Assembly: GCA_947258715.1 (NCBI GenBank) | Contig: CAMYJH010000006.1 | Location: forward strand, 62,001 to 126,000 | DNA from: an uncultured Gammaproteobacteria bacterium | Lineage (GTDB): Bacteria; Pseudomonadota; Gammaproteobacteria; HK1 | Reading direction: 5' to 3' | Length of the DNA stretch: 64,000 bases | Shown here: positions 36,277-44,920 of the stretch, piece by piece | Position numbering within the stretch: position 1 is the first letter of the stretch | Layout of the letters: each line of letters begins with the position of its first letter | Translations under genes and position numbers: made by a program | Notes under the pieces: generated by a model | The model's input: only the letters and a program-made list of their open reading frames with translations | What the model was told of the DNA's origin: nothing | Database searches by the model: none

Positions 36277-36710
36277 TTACTCTTCGCTCTTGCGGCACTA
36301 GATTCAATCGGGTGACGTAGACGGTGGCCTTAGTGCGGCCCTCAATCTATCGTCTTTTTTCAGCATTTATTGTTGTAGTCGGCCGACTTTTTAGCAAAGC
36401 ATTTCCAGGAATCTCATTCCGCAGTAAGAGCGGCAAGCAGTCTGTACCCGCAACCAGACCCTGGATAATATGTCATCTGAGCCCGGTCCCCTGCGCCATG
36501 AGTTCCGAAAACAATAACGGATCACAAAAGCCCAACGGGGCGGACTCATCGAGTTAAGACATTTAGCCGTTTCCCGCAGGCATCCTCTTAGATCAGCCTA
36601 GCTGAACGAGGGAGATCTGGGTCACGACCGACGTTGCCGGGTGTATCGGCGCAAAGGCCGGAACGACAAAGCCACGCTTCAGCGGGGTGTCTTTCTTAGC
36701 TAGGAGTATC

Positions 36711-36962
36711 ATGAGTAGAAACCCGAAGCCGCGTAAGCTAGCTACAGCTGTAGGCCAAGACATCACACGGATCGAGACGCTGTTGCGGGATATCATGAGC
36801 ATGGTTCGCACCCAGGCTGCCGCTGATGAGCTTGAGCCTCGCGCGTTTCATCGTGTGTGTCGATTTCTGGCAAAAGGGGAGCGATCGCTGGAATCCTGTA
36901 GCGAGTATCTGAAGAAGCGCGAAAAAAGGATCGGGGACAAGAGCTCGGAGGGCGCGGAATGA
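36711..36962 (+). CDS. Small basic helical hypothetical protein, 83 aa
   Basis: ATG 36711 has TAGGAG five bases upstream, a good ribosome binding site. The protein begins MSRNPKPRKLATAVGQDITRIE and has a helical centre (LLRDIMSMVRTQAAADELEPRAFHRVCRFL, in parts) and a charged end (YLKKREKRIGDKSSEGAE). It is soluble with many lysines and arginines. I recognise no family. It sits in a gene-poor stretch just upstream of the candidate small RNA locus at 37.15 kb. Confidence 0.5.
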   Translation: MSRNPKPRKLATAVGQDITRIETLLRDIMSMVRTQAAADELEPRAFHRVCRFLAKGERSLESCSEYLKKREKRIGDKSSEGAE

Positions 36963-37145
36963 GAGCAAGCCCTGACCGTCATTCCAACAATAACAAATAG
37001 AGTTCGCTTCGCTGGGATTCTAACTTGTTGTATGGAATTCAAACTGATACACCGTAAGTCGTATCCATGCGGCGATGGAACTCATGCTATTTGCTGCGGC
37101 GCAAGATCGAAAGTGTTTAACATTGCGATTTAAATTCACTAAACT

Positions 37146-37159
37146 TTGATCCAGTTCAA
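37146..37159 (+). promoter_or_regulatory. FNR/Anr-like box
   Basis: TTGATCCAGTTCAA matches the FNR/Anr consensus TTGAT-N4-ATCAA at nine of ten positions. A -10-like TAGATT at 37179-37184 would place the box near -39 to -41 of a start at about 37191-37194, close to the class II FNR arrangement. The transcript would run to the terminator at 37354. The oxygen-responsive control is inferred. Confidence 0.5.
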
Positions 37160-37191
37160 AGGGGGAGTCCGCTGGATTTAGATTTATGGCA

Positions 37192-37354
37192 TTTTTGCAG
37201 GCCGCCGGTGAAGAACACACCGGATTTACCTGCGCCATGTTTACTTGGTTCACTTGCACGTTATTGATGATCATGGCGCAATACCTGATCTGAACTAAGT
37301 AAAAACAGAAGCAGCAATTTCATTAAGACCCCGGCCACGCGCCGGGGTTTTTTT
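37192..37354 (+). ncRNA. Candidate Anr/FNR-controlled small RNA
   Basis: About 160 nt are bounded by an FNR-like promoter upstream and an intrinsic terminator at the end. The 5' part folds into a two-step stem (37197-37233): GCAGG pairs with CCTGC outside and CCGGTG with CACCGG inside, loop AAGAACA. A small frame from ATG 37186 (35 residues) or ATG 37237 (18 residues, MFTWFTCTLLMIMAQYLI) ends at 37293 and would make a hydrophobic peptide, but has no good ribosome binding site. The layout recalls FnrS or the Anr-dependent PhrS RNA with its short frame. No sequence family is recognised. Confidence 0.45.
37329..37354 (+). terminator. Rho-independent terminator
   Basis: CCCCGGC and GCCGGGG form a 7-bp GC stem around CACGC (37329-37347), followed by seven T residues. 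On the minus strand only TCTT follows, so it works mainly for the plus strand. No protein gene on that strand ends close before it, which supports a small RNA. Confidence 0.88.
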
Positions 37355-37542
37355 AGCCCTGAGAGCACAAACACCGAGCCGTTGTGACCGTTCCCCTGAA
37401 CTAAGTCCGGCAGATGTGGGAGACTGAACATCCCGTGACGGTCCCCCGATCTTCGGTCCAGTCAGCCTGCGAATTTCTGATCGTGTTGACGGTCCCGCCC
37501 GAATACACGCTTAGAGACGTAAGTTCGAATTCACCTCTCGCG

Positions 37543-38478
37543 TTAGGAGATCGACCTTCCGAACGATTCCTTGAATAGCTCTTCAAACTCGTCCCTCTCG
37601 AAGCTGTGGTTCTGGGTGCCGTGCTCGGCGATCTTCATCGCGCCCATGAGGGAGGCGATGCGGCCGGTGGTTTCCCAGTCCATATCGTTCATCAGGCCGT
37701 AGAGCAGCCCCGCGCGGTAGGCGTCGCCGCAGCCGGTGGGGTCGGCGAGCTTGGTCGGCTTCGCTGGCGGAATATCGATTCTTCCTTTCTTGGTATGGAT
37801 CTCGGATCCGTCGGAGCCTTTGGTAATGATCAACGCCTCCACCCGGTCCTTGACTTCCTCCTTGCTGTAACCGGTGCGATCACAAATGAGCTCCCACTCG
37901 TAGTCGTTAACCGTGACCCAGGTGGCTTCTTCGATGAAATGCTTTAAGTCCTCGCCGTCGAACATGGGCAGTCCCTGGCCGGGATCGAAAATGAAAGGAA
38001 TGTGCTTCTCGGGGAACTGCGCCGCGTGCCGGATCATACCCTCGCGCCCGTCCGGCGAGACGATGCCAATGTTGATGCCGTCGGCGTCGCTGACGTTATT
38101 CAGGTGAGCGTAGTTCATCGCCCCGGGATGGAAGGCGGTGATCTGATTATCGTCCAGATCCGTAGTGATGAAGGCCTGGGCGGTGAACTCGGTATTGACC
38201 TGGGTCACGAATTTGCGATTGATGCCGCGATCGTCCATCCATTTGGCATAAGGCTCGAAGTCTTTGCCTACGGTGGCCATGGGGTACGCTTCGGCCCCCA
38301 GGAGCGCCATGTTGTAGGCGATATTGCCGGCGCAGCCTCCGAACTCCTTGCGCATCTCCGGCACCAGGAAAGCCACGCTTAAGACGTGCACCTTGTCCGG
38401 AAGAATATGGTTCTTGAAGCGGTCGTTGAAGACCATGATGTTGTCATAGGCGACGGAGCCGCAGATCAGCGCGGACAT
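37543..38478 (-). CDS. PfkB-family carbohydrate/adenosine kinase
   Basis: The 311-residue protein is a ribokinase-fold kinase: GSVAYDNIMVF at the start, FGGCAGNIAYNMALLGAEAYPMATVG (PfkB signature 1), and DPTGCGDAYRAGLLYGLM (signature 2) with the catalytic base Asp252. In proteobacteria this type is usually annotated as adenosine kinase or a general sugar kinase; the substrate is not settled. The middle residue of signature 2 is Cys where most members have Ala. It is 64 bp downstream of uvrA on the same strand. Confidence 0.9.
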   Translation of the reverse strand: MSALICGSVAYDNIMVFNDRFKNHILPDKVHVLSVAFLVPEMRKEFGGCAGNIAYNMALLGAEAYPMATVGKDFEPYAKWMDDRGINRKFVTQVNTEFTAQAFITTDLDDNQITAFHPGAMNYAHLNNVSDADGINIGIVSPDGREGMIRHAAQFPEKHIPFIFDPGQGLPMFDGEDLKHFIEEATWVTVNDYEWELICDRTGYSKEEVKDRVEALIITKGSDGSEIHTKKGRIDIPPAKPTKLADPTGCGDAYRAGLLYGLMNDMDWETTGRIASLMGAMKIAEHGTQNHSFERDEFEELFKESFGRSIS

Positions 38479-38542
38479 GGCGTGATTCCTTTATTGTGAC
38501 TGCAAGTTCTCAGCGGTCCCTGCGACTCGAAGTCGAGATCGT

Positions 38543-41431
38543 CTAACCGACTTTTTCATCCGGCAGCGCGGAACGCTTTTGCTGCTTCTTTCTTGCCGGG
38601 CGCCTACCCGTGTCCAGCATTCTTTTCAAAAATGCGCCGGTGTGGGATTTTCCGTTGGCGGCAATCGCCTCCGGCGTACCGGTGGCCACGACGCGCCCGC
38701 CGCCCCCTCCGCCTTCTGGGCCTAAGTCGATAATCCAGTCGGCGGTCTTGATCACGTCCAGGTTGTGCTCGATGACGACCACGCCGTTGCCGTGGTCGCG
38801 CAGCCGGTGCAGCACCCTGAGCAGCTGCTCGATGTCATGGAAGTGAAGCCCGGTGGTAGGCTCGTCGAGAATGTAGAGCGTCTTGCCGGTATCGCGCTTG
38901 GACAGCTCGCGCGCGAGCTTCACCCGCTGCGCCTCGCCGCCGGAGAGCGTGGTCGCGCGCTGGCCGAGCTTGATGTACGAAAGCCCCACATCCATCAGCG
39001 TCTGGAGCTTGCGCGCCACTGCCGGAACGGGATCGAAAAATCCGCGGGCGTCCTCCACCGTCATTTCCAGAACCTCGTGGATGTTCTTACCCTTGTAACG
39101 GATGTCCAGTGTCTCGCGGTTGTAGCGCTTGCCCTTGCAGACGTCGCAGGAGACGTAGATATCCGGGAGAAAATGCATCTCTACCTTGATCACGCCGTCG
39201 CCGCTGCAAGCCTCGCAGCGGCCGCCGCGGACGTTGAAGCTGAAGCGTCCCGGAGTGTAGCCGCGGGAGCGCGCTTCCTGGGTCGCCGCGAACAGCTCAC
39301 GGATAGGCGTGAACAGCCCGGTGTAGGTGGCCGGGTTGGAACGCGGCGTGCGGCCGATGGGGCTCTGGTCGATGTCCACCACTTTGTCCAACAATTCCAG
39401 GTTTTCTACCGCTTTGTGCGGCGCCGCCTCCACGTTGGCGTCGTTTACCACCCGCGCAACGGCGCGATACAGCGTGTCGTTGATGAGCGTCGACTTGCCC
39501 GAGCCAGAAACCCCGGTAACGCAGGTCATGAGTCCCATCGGGATGTCAACGCTTATATTCTTCAGGTTATTTCCCGTAGCGCCCCGAATGGTGAGGAAGC
39601 GGTCTTCATCCACGGGGGTGCGCATTTGCGGAAGCTTGATCGCGCGCCGCCCGCTCAAGTACTGGCCGGTGAGCGATGAGGCATTGCCGGCGATGTCCGC
39701 GGGCAGACCTCTGGCCACCACGCGGCCACCGTGGATGCCCGCGCCCGGGCCCATGTCGAGCACGAAGTCGGCGGAATTGATCGCTTCCTCGTCGTGCTCC
39801 ACCACGATGACGGTGTTGCCCAAATCGCGCAGCTGAATGAGGCTGTCGAGCAGCCTGCGGTTGTCGCGCTGGTGTAAGCCGATGGAGGGCTCATCAAGAA
39901 TGTACATTACGCCCACCAGGCCGGCGCCGATCTGGCTGGCGAGACGAATGCGCTGCGCCTCGCCTCCGGAGAGCGTCTCCGCCGAGCGGTCCAGCGCCAG
40001 GTAGTCTAAGCCTACGTCCACGAGAAAGCGCAGTCGGTGGTTGATCTCCTTCAAGATTTTGGCGGCGATCTCTCCCCGGTAGCCGGACAGCTTGAGGCCG
40101 TCGAACAGCGCCCGCGCCTCCGACACCGGCAGCGCAGTGATTGAAGGCAGGTTGCGGTCTGCGACGTAAACGTTCCGCGCGTACTCGTTGAGCCGCGCCC
40201 CCCCGCAGCGTTCACACGGACGGGTGCCCATGAACTTGCTCAGCTCCTCGCGCACGATGTTGGATTCCGTTTCCCGGTAGCGCCGCTCCATATTGGGAAT
40301 GACGCCCTCGAAGGGGTGGGTGCGTGCGCGCCGGCCGCGACGTCCGCCGCTGTAAGTGAAACGGATGGACTCATCGCCGCTGCCAAAGAGCAAGGTCTTT
40401 CTGATCCGCTCGGGCAGTTTCTTGAACTGCGTGTCCAGATCGAAGCCGTAGTGCTTCGACAGCGATTCAAGCAGCTGGTAGTAATAATGGTTGCGCCTGT
40501 CCCATCCTCGCACCGCGCCGCCGGGGAGACTCAGCTCCGGGTGCACCACCACGCGATTGGGATCGAAGAAGGATTTCACTCCGAGTCCGTCGCAGGCCTT
40601 GCACGCGCCGGCAGGGTTGTTGAAGGAAAAGAGTCTAGGCTCGAGCTCGGGCAGACTGTATCCGCATTTGGGACAGGCAAAACGCGCGGAGAATACAATC
40701 GGCTCGCGATCGGGCTCGTCCATCCGGGCCACGCGCACGCGGCCGTCCGTGAGCGATAAGGCCGTCTCGAAGGACTCCGCCAGGCGTAGCTTCAAGTCCT
40801 CGCGCACCTTGAAGCGATCCACCACCGCTTCGATGGTGTGCTTTTTGTATCGATCGAGTACCGGCACCTCCTCGATGGGCATCACCGTGCCGTTGACGCG
40901 CAATCGCACGTAGCCCTGCGCGCGCAAGCCGTCGACGATGTGGACGTGCTCGCCCTTGCGATCCTCGATTACCGGCGCCAGCAGCATCAGGCGTGTGTTC
41001 TCCGGGATCTCCATCACGTGATCGACCATCTGGCTGATGGTTTGGGCGCTCAATACGATGTCATGGTCCGGGCAGCGCGGCTCGCCTACCCGCGCAAACA
41101 ACAGGCGCAGATAGTCATAGATCTCGGTGATGGTGCCGACGGTGGAACGCGGGTTGTGAGAAGTCGACTTCTGCTCAATGGATATGGCCGGCGACAATCC
41201 CTCGATGTAATCGACGTCGGGTTTCTCCATTATGGAGAGAAACTGGCGCGCGTAAGCGGAAAGCGATTCCACGTATCGGCGCTGTCCCTCGGCGTACATG
41301 GTGTCAAATGCCAGCGAGGATTTGCCCGAGCCGGAAAGCCCGGTAATGACAATTAGCTTATCCCGCGGCAGATCGACGTCGATGTTCTGCAGATTGTGGG
41401 TGCGGGCGCCGCGGATTCGAATTAGATCCAT
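38543..41431 (-). CDS. uvrA: Excinuclease ABC subunit UvrA
   Basis: UvrA finds DNA lesions for nucleotide excision repair together with UvrB. The 962-residue protein has two ABC ATPase modules with Walker [13 protein letters not shown] near residue 31 and [12 protein letters not shown] in the second half. It has the ABC signatures [16 protein letters not shown] and [15 protein letters not shown], and zinc-binding clusters FACPKCGY...CKACDGLG and [10 protein letters not shown]...[11 protein letters not shown]. The end is Lys/Arg-rich. It diverges from an MFS gene and ssb, a common gammaproteobacterial neighbourhood. I could not find a clear LexA box in the 76-bp gap. Confidence 0.97.
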   Translation of the reverse strand: MDLIRIRGARTHNLQNIDVDLPRDKLIVITGLSGSGKSSLAFDTMYAEGQRRYVESLSAYARQFLSIMEKPDVDYIEGLSPAISIEQKSTSHNPRSTVGTITEIYDYLRLLFARVGEPRCPDHDIVLSAQTISQMVDHVMEIPENTRLMLLAPVIEDRKGEHVHIVDGLRAQGYVRLRVNGTVMPIEEVPVLDRYKKHTIEAVVDRFKVREDLKLRLAESFETALSLTDGRVRVARMDEPDREPIVFSARFACPKCGYSLPELEPRLFSFNNPAGACKACDGLGVKSFFDPNRVVVHPELSLPGGAVRGWDRRNHYYYQLLESLSKHYGFDLDTQFKKLPERIRKTLLFGSGDESIRFTYSGGRRGRRARTHPFEGVIPNMERRYRETESNIVREELSKFMGTRPCERCGGARLNEYARNVYVADRNLPSITALPVSEARALFDGLKLSGYRGEIAAKILKEINHRLRFLVDVGLDYLALDRSAETLSGGEAQRIRLASQIGAGLVGVMYILDEPSIGLHQRDNRRLLDSLIQLRDLGNTVIVVEHDEEAINSADFVLDMGPGAGIHGGRVVARGLPADIAGNASSLTGQYLSGRRAIKLPQMRTPVDEDRFLTIRGATGNNLKNISVDIPMGLMTCVTGVSGSGKSTLINDTLYRAVARVVNDANVEAAPHKAVENLELLDKVVDIDQSPIGRTPRSNPATYTGLFTPIRELFAATQEARSRGYTPGRFSFNVRGGRCEACSGDGVIKVEMHFLPDIYVSCDVCKGKRYNRETLDIRYKGKNIHEVLEMTVEDARGFFDPVPAVARKLQTLMDVGLSYIKLGQRATTLSGGEAQRVKLARELSKRDTGKTLYILDEPTTGLHFHDIEQLLRVLHRLRDHGNGVVVIEHNLDVIKTADWIIDLGPEGGGGGGRVVATGTPEAIAANGKSHTGAFLKRMLDTGRRPARKKQQKRSALPDEKVG

Positions 41432-41507
41432 GAAGCTTGGGGGTTTCGATTAAAACAGGCTTGGACGTAGAAACGGCAAACTGTTTATATTACGCGCCTT
41501 CAGGACC

Positions 41508-42932
41508 ATGAAGCAAAACTCCGAAACGCCTGCCTCAGATCCCCCCGCGCCCGCCGTGGGCGCGGAGAAGATGAGCCTGGATGAACGCCGCGCGGCCTTT
41601 TCCCTTGCCGGGATCTTCAGTCTGCGAATGCTCGGGCTGTTCATGATCCTGCCGGTGTTCAGCCTCCACGCGCACGAATATTTAGGTCACACGCCCCTGC
41701 TCACCGGGCTCGCCATCGGCATCTACGGCCTCACCCAGGCGATTTTCCAGATCCCCTTCGGAATGCTGTCCGACCGCATCGGACGAAAAAAGGTAATTGC
41801 CGCCGGCCTTATCGTGTTCGCCATCGGCAGCGTGGTGGCGGCTCTGGCTGACACCATTTGGGGCGTGATTGGCGGACGCGCCATGCAGGGGCTTGGCGCC
41901 ATCGCCGCCGCAGTGCTGGCGCTGACCGCGGATCTCACCCGCGAGGAACAGCGCACCAAGGCCATGGCCATCATCGGTGTCAGCATCGGGCTCGCCTTCG
42001 CCGTAGCCATGGTGCTCGGACCCGCCATCACCGGCACCGCCATGGGGCTGCCGGGACTTTTCTGGCTCACCGCCGTGCTCACGCTGGGCGGCGTCGCGGT
42101 GCTGCTGTTTTATGTGCCGGATCCGGTCATCACCCGCTTCCACCGGGACACCGAGCCGGTTCCGGCGCAGTTCGTCCGAATACTCGGCAACCCGCAGCTG
42201 CTTCGTTTGGATATCGGCATCATGATCCTGCACATGATTATGACCGCCACCTTCGTCAGCTTGCCGCTGGTGCTCCGAGACCAGGCTGGAGTGGCGGCAA
42301 ACAACCACTGGATGGTTTACCTGGTGGTGCTGTCATTGTCGGTGGTGCTGATGGCGCCTTTAGTCATGTTTGCCGACCGCAAGAATCGGCTTAAGCACGT
42401 GTTCGTCGGCGCGGTGGTGCTGCTTGTGGCGGCCGAGGCCGGGATGTTTCGTTATCAAAGCGGCGTGGTGGAAATCGTCCTACTCATGGTGCTCTACTTC
42501 ACCGCCTTCAACGTTCTCGAGGCGAGCCTGCCGTCTCTGGTCTCACGCATCGCGCCCTCGGACATGAAGGGCACTGCGCTCGGCGCGTACTCGACGGCAC
42601 AATATTTTGGCGCCTTCATCGGCGGCGCTTTGGGCGGATGGCTTCACGGTCGCTTCGACGCCAACGCGGCTTTCGGCTTCTGCGCATTGCTCGGTGTGGT
42701 CTGGTTTCTCATGGCCGCCGGGATGCGCAATCCGCCGCCGCTTTCCACCCATCTGCTCAAGCTCGGGCGCGTGACCGACGCGCAAGCCGAGGCGGCCGCC
42801 GCGAGCCTCAGAGCCGTTCGCGGCGTAGCCGAGGCGGTCGTGGTGGCGGAAGACGGGGTCGCCTATCTCAAGGTCGATCGGCGCATCCTCGATCGAGACG
42901 CCTTGCGTGCAATTTCCACGGCCAGCGCTTAA
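41508..42932 (+). CDS. MFS transporter with C-terminal YajR-like domain
   Basis: The 474-residue protein has about 12 membrane helices with the MFS motifs GLTQAIFQIPFGMLSDRIGRKK between helices 2 and 3 and GRAMQGLGAIAAAVLALTADL in the next part. After the last helix, about 70 residues form a small ferredoxin-like domain (VTDAQAEAAAASLRAVRGVAEAVVVAEDGVAYLKVD, in parts) like the YAM domain of E. coli YajR. The transported substrate is unknown. It is divergent from uvrA and upstream of ssb by 117 bp. Confidence 0.92.
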   Translation: MKQNSETPASDPPAPAVGAEKMSLDERRAAFSLAGIFSLRMLGLFMILPVFSLHAHEYLGHTPLLTGLAIGIYGLTQAIFQIPFGMLSDRIGRKKVIAAGLIVFAIGSVVAALADTIWGVIGGRAMQGLGAIAAAVLALTADLTREEQRTKAMAIIGVSIGLAFAVAMVLGPAITGTAMGLPGLFWLTAVLTLGGVAVLLFYVPDPVITRFHRDTEPVPAQFVRILGNPQLLRLDIGIMILHMIMTATFVSLPLVLRDQAGVAANNHWMVYLVVLSLSVVLMAPLVMFADRKNRLKHVFVGAVVLLVAAEAGMFRYQSGVVEIVLLMVLYFTAFNVLEASLPSLVSRIAPSDMKGTALGAYSTAQYFGAFIGGALGGWLHGRFDANAAFGFCALLGVVWFLMAAGMRNPPPLSTHLLKLGRVTDAQAEAAAASLRAVRGVAEAVVVAEDGVAYLKVDRRILDRDALRAISTASA

Positions 42933-43049
42933 AGTACAACGCGTCCCCGACCCCACCTCGAGGGACGCGGCGCCGCACTCAATTAATTGATATAGCTAAT
43001 CAATTTCCGGCGCATCCAACGAAATACCGAAAAAGACAGGAGGTCAACC

Positions 43050-43502
43050 ATGGCACGTGGCATTAACAAAGCGATTCTCGTCGGTAACCTCGGCGCAGAC
43101 CCCGAAACTCGGTACACCGCGGGCGGTGCTGCGGTAACGAACATCCGTCTCGCCACCACGGACAGCTGGCGCGACCGGGAATCTGGTGAGCAGCAGGAGC
43201 GGACCGAGTGGCACCGGGTGGTGTTTTTCGGTCGCCTGGCCGAGATTGCCGCTGAGTACCTGAGGAAAGGATCGCAATGCTACATTGAAGGACGTATTCA
43301 GACGCGCAAATGGCAGGGCCAGGATGGCCAGGACCGATGGACCACCGAGATCGTCGCCTCCGATATGCAGATGCTAGGTGGGCGTGGCGGCAACTATCCC
43401 GCCCCGTCCGGCGAGAGCGAAGGTGGCGGCCAAAAGCAAAAGTCCAAAGCCGCTGCGGCGCAACCCGCCGGCGACGACTTCGACGATGACATTCCGTTCT
43501 AA
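43050..43502 (+). CDS. ssb: Single-stranded DNA-binding protein
   Basis: The 150-residue protein has the OB-fold start [22 protein letters not shown], the conserved [30 protein letters not shown] strand-helix series (in parts), a short linker, and the acidic tip DDFDDDIPF that recruits repair and replication proteins. AGGAGG precedes the ATG by six bases. It is followed by a GC-rich terminator. The short linker is typical of free-living proteobacteria. Confidence 0.97.
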   Translation: MARGINKAILVGNLGADPETRYTAGGAAVTNIRLATTDSWRDRESGEQQERTEWHRVVFFGRLAEIAAEYLRKGSQCYIEGRIQTRKWQGQDGQDRWTTEIVASDMQMLGGRGGNYPAPSGESEGGGQKQKSKAAAAQPAGDDFDDDIPF

Positions 43503-43522
43503 GGCATTCAGTCAATGCCAGT

Positions 43523-43557
43523 AAAAGGCGCCGGCGTTGATCGCCGGCGTCCTTTTA
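43523..43557. terminator. Terminator after ssb, probably bidirectional
   Basis: AAAAGGCGCCGGCG, a TTGAT loop and CGCCGGCGTCCTTTT form a long hairpin with A- and T-ends on both sides. It lies 20 bp after the ssb stop. Confidence 0.7.
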
Positions 43558-43675
43558 AGTTCTGATTTTCATCGCGGGTTTCTAAGCAAACCGTCGCGGC
43601 CCTGTTCCTTACAAGCAGCATCAGATTTTCGAATCGGCTTACCCGCGGTGACGGAACGGAAGGTATGATTTGGCC

Positions 43676-44578
43676 ATGAGCGCCACGCTTTCCGAAACCA
43701 AAACAGAGAGCGCGAGCTTTAGCGTGACTCCGCTGGCGGCGGTAGCGGGTGCTGAAATTACGGGCATCGACGTATCCAAAGATCTTGCCGACGAACACTT
43801 CGCGGCGCTGAGAAATGCCTGGCTGGATCATAACGGCGTTTTGGCGATCCGCGACCAGACGCTGACTCCGGAACAGCTTCTCGCCTTCAGCCGCCGCTTC
43901 GGTCCGCTCTTTGGTGAGGCGGAGCAACTCCAGGACACGGTGAAAAAGTACCTGCTGCCGGGACACCCTGGGATCTATCGCGTCTCCAACAAGGTGCGAG
44001 ACGGCAAACCCTTAGGGCGGGCGCGCGCCGGCACCTACTGGCACTCGGACGTATCCTTTCGCAAGCATCCGGCCATGGCGTCGATCCTGTACGCCATCGA
44101 GATCCCGCCGGTGGGCGGCGACACCCTTTTCGCCAGCATGACGGCGGCTTACGATTCGCTTTCCCCCGGGTTTAAGTGGAAGCTGCAAAACCTTCGAGCG
44201 GTGCACGATTTCGCTCTGGCCGCGGGAAGCAGCTATTCACCGGACGTCATCGAGCAAGGGGATTTCGACGGCCAGAACCGCTACCTGCACCCGGTAGTGA
44301 TTACTCACCCGGAAACCGCCCGCAAGGCCCTTTTCGTCAATCCGGGATTCACCTCCCATGTGGAAGGTTTCAGCCAGGAAGAGAGCCGCGCTCTGCTCGG
44401 TTTCCTCTACCGCCACGCCACCCGGCCGGAATTCACCTACCGCCACCGATGGCGCCGGAACGACTTGTTGATTTGGGACAACCGCTGCCTGATGCACTAC
44501 GCCATCGCCGACTACGAGGGCAAAGGCGAGCGCTACCTGCACCGGACCACAGTGATTGCGGAAACGCCCCGGGCCTGA
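43676..44578 (+). CDS. TauD/TfdA-family Fe(II)/2-oxoglutarate dioxygenase
   Basis: The roughly 300-residue enzyme belongs to the TauD family, which uses Fe(II), O2 and 2-oxoglutarate. The iron ligands are His123 and Asp125 in YWHSDVSF and the distal His274 in CLMHYAIADY; the 2-oxoglutarate arginine is in RYLHRTTV. The N-terminus (SVTPLAAVAGAEITGIDVSKDL) is a family start. The substrate could be taurine, another sulfonate, a phenoxy acid or an amino acid. ATG 43676 is preferred; TTG 43670 is two codons upstream. No transporter genes sit beside it. Confidence 0.9.
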   Translation: MSATLSETKTESASFSVTPLAAVAGAEITGIDVSKDLADEHFAALRNAWLDHNGVLAIRDQTLTPEQLLAFSRRFGPLFGEAEQLQDTVKKYLLPGHPGIYRVSNKVRDGKPLGRARAGTYWHSDVSFRKHPAMASILYAIEIPPVGGDTLFASMTAAYDSLSPGFKWKLQNLRAVHDFALAAGSSYSPDVIEQGDFDGQNRYLHPVVITHPETARKALFVNPGFTSHVEGFSQEESRALLGFLYRHATRPEFTYRHRWRRNDLLIWDNRCLMHYAIADYEGKGERYLHRTTVIAETPRA

Positions 44579-44661
44579 AGGGCTGGGTGAGCGTTGGGCG
44601 GACCGTCGAGACTTTGGGGGCCTTACTGACCGGAACAACCGCCCAGATTTTTCTTTGAGGA

Positions 44662-44684
44662 ATCGCGGCCAAGGCCGCTCCTAC
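44662..44684 (-). repeat. REP-like palindromic element (inverse orientation)
   Basis: ATCGCGGCCAAGG plus CCGCTCCTAC is the exact reverse complement of the REP core at 30508 and 63456. It lies 84 bp after the dioxygenase stop codon. Confidence 0.75.
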
Positions 44685-44704
44685 AGCGGGCTCCGACTGG
44701 CCGC

Positions 44705-44748
44705 GCGTCACGCATTACGCGTTACGCATCACGCGTTACGCATCACGC
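44705..44748. repeat. Heptamer-type tract (ACGCATC/ACGCATT/ACGCGTT units)
   Basis: The stretch consists of about six units of seven bases: ACGCATT, ACGCGTT, ACGCATC, ACGCGTT, ACGCATC, ACGCC. It is the mixed-unit, reverse-strand version of the TGATGCG tract after apaH. It lies directly downstream of the small RNA terminator. Confidence 0.75.
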
Positions 44749-44754
44749 CAGAGG

Positions 44755-44781
44755 AAAAAAAACCCCGCTGGGAGCGGGGTT
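44755..44781 (-). terminator. Rho-independent terminator
   Basis: On the minus strand AACCCCGCT, loop CCC, AGCGGGGTT (44761-44781) gives a 9-bp stem followed by eight T residues (44762-44755). It could also stop transcripts from the plus strand (three T). It ends the candidate small RNA and possibly read-through from the 44.9-47.3 kb gene. Confidence 0.9.
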
Positions 44782-44830
44782 TAAAACCACCAAAGGAGGA
44801 TATTGGAGGAGAAACATCACGTATGATGTT
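44755..44830 (-). ncRNA. Candidate small RNA with anti-Shine-Dalgarno loops
   Basis: Every element of a stand-alone small RNA is visible on the minus strand. A sigma-70 promoter (TTGACG, 17 bp, TATATT) ends 7 bp before the proposed start. The 5' end folds into a perfect 7-bp hairpin, AACATCA-TACG-TGATGTT. A pyrimidine-rich single strand follows, with TCTCCTCC and ATCCTCCTTTGG, both complementary to Shine-Dalgarno sequences. The RNA ends in a 9-bp terminator with eight T residues, at about 76 nt. No protein frame is needed to explain it. CU-rich anti-SD motifs are known from other proteobacterial regulatory RNAs; targets are unknown. Confidence 0.6.
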
Positions 44831-44837
44831 GCGTTGC

Positions 44838-44866
44838 AATATAGTAAAAATTGTGCGTTGCGTCAA
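44838..44866 (-). promoter_or_regulatory. Sigma-70 promoter of the candidate small RNA
   Basis: TTGACG (44866-44861) and TATATT (44843-44838) are separated by exactly 17 bp. The region from the -10 to the start overlaps TTGCAACGCAACA, which is TGC-rich like the phasin upstream elements, but a common regulator is only a guess. Confidence 0.65.
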
Positions 44867-44920
44867 GGTCCGTAAAAGATAGATTTACGATAGTTTTGTT
44901 CCTCATTCGGATTAGAAATA

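Noticed and set aside
37020-37274. Minus-strand frame of 84 codons opposite the small RNA candidate
   Set aside because: Asn/Val-rich low-complexity start, no ribosome binding site or family match; the plus-strand promoter, stem and terminator explain the region better.
41432-41507. LexA box between uvrA and the MFS gene
   Set aside because: No CTG-N10-CAG match; the nearest CTG and CAG are 17 bp apart.
44556-44882. Plus-strand frame through the REP, heptamers and small RNA, with a GGAGG site before two ATG codons
   Set aside because: The apparent ribosome binding sites are the complement of the small RNA CCUCC motifs; the frame after them is 19 codons and crosses repeats upstream.
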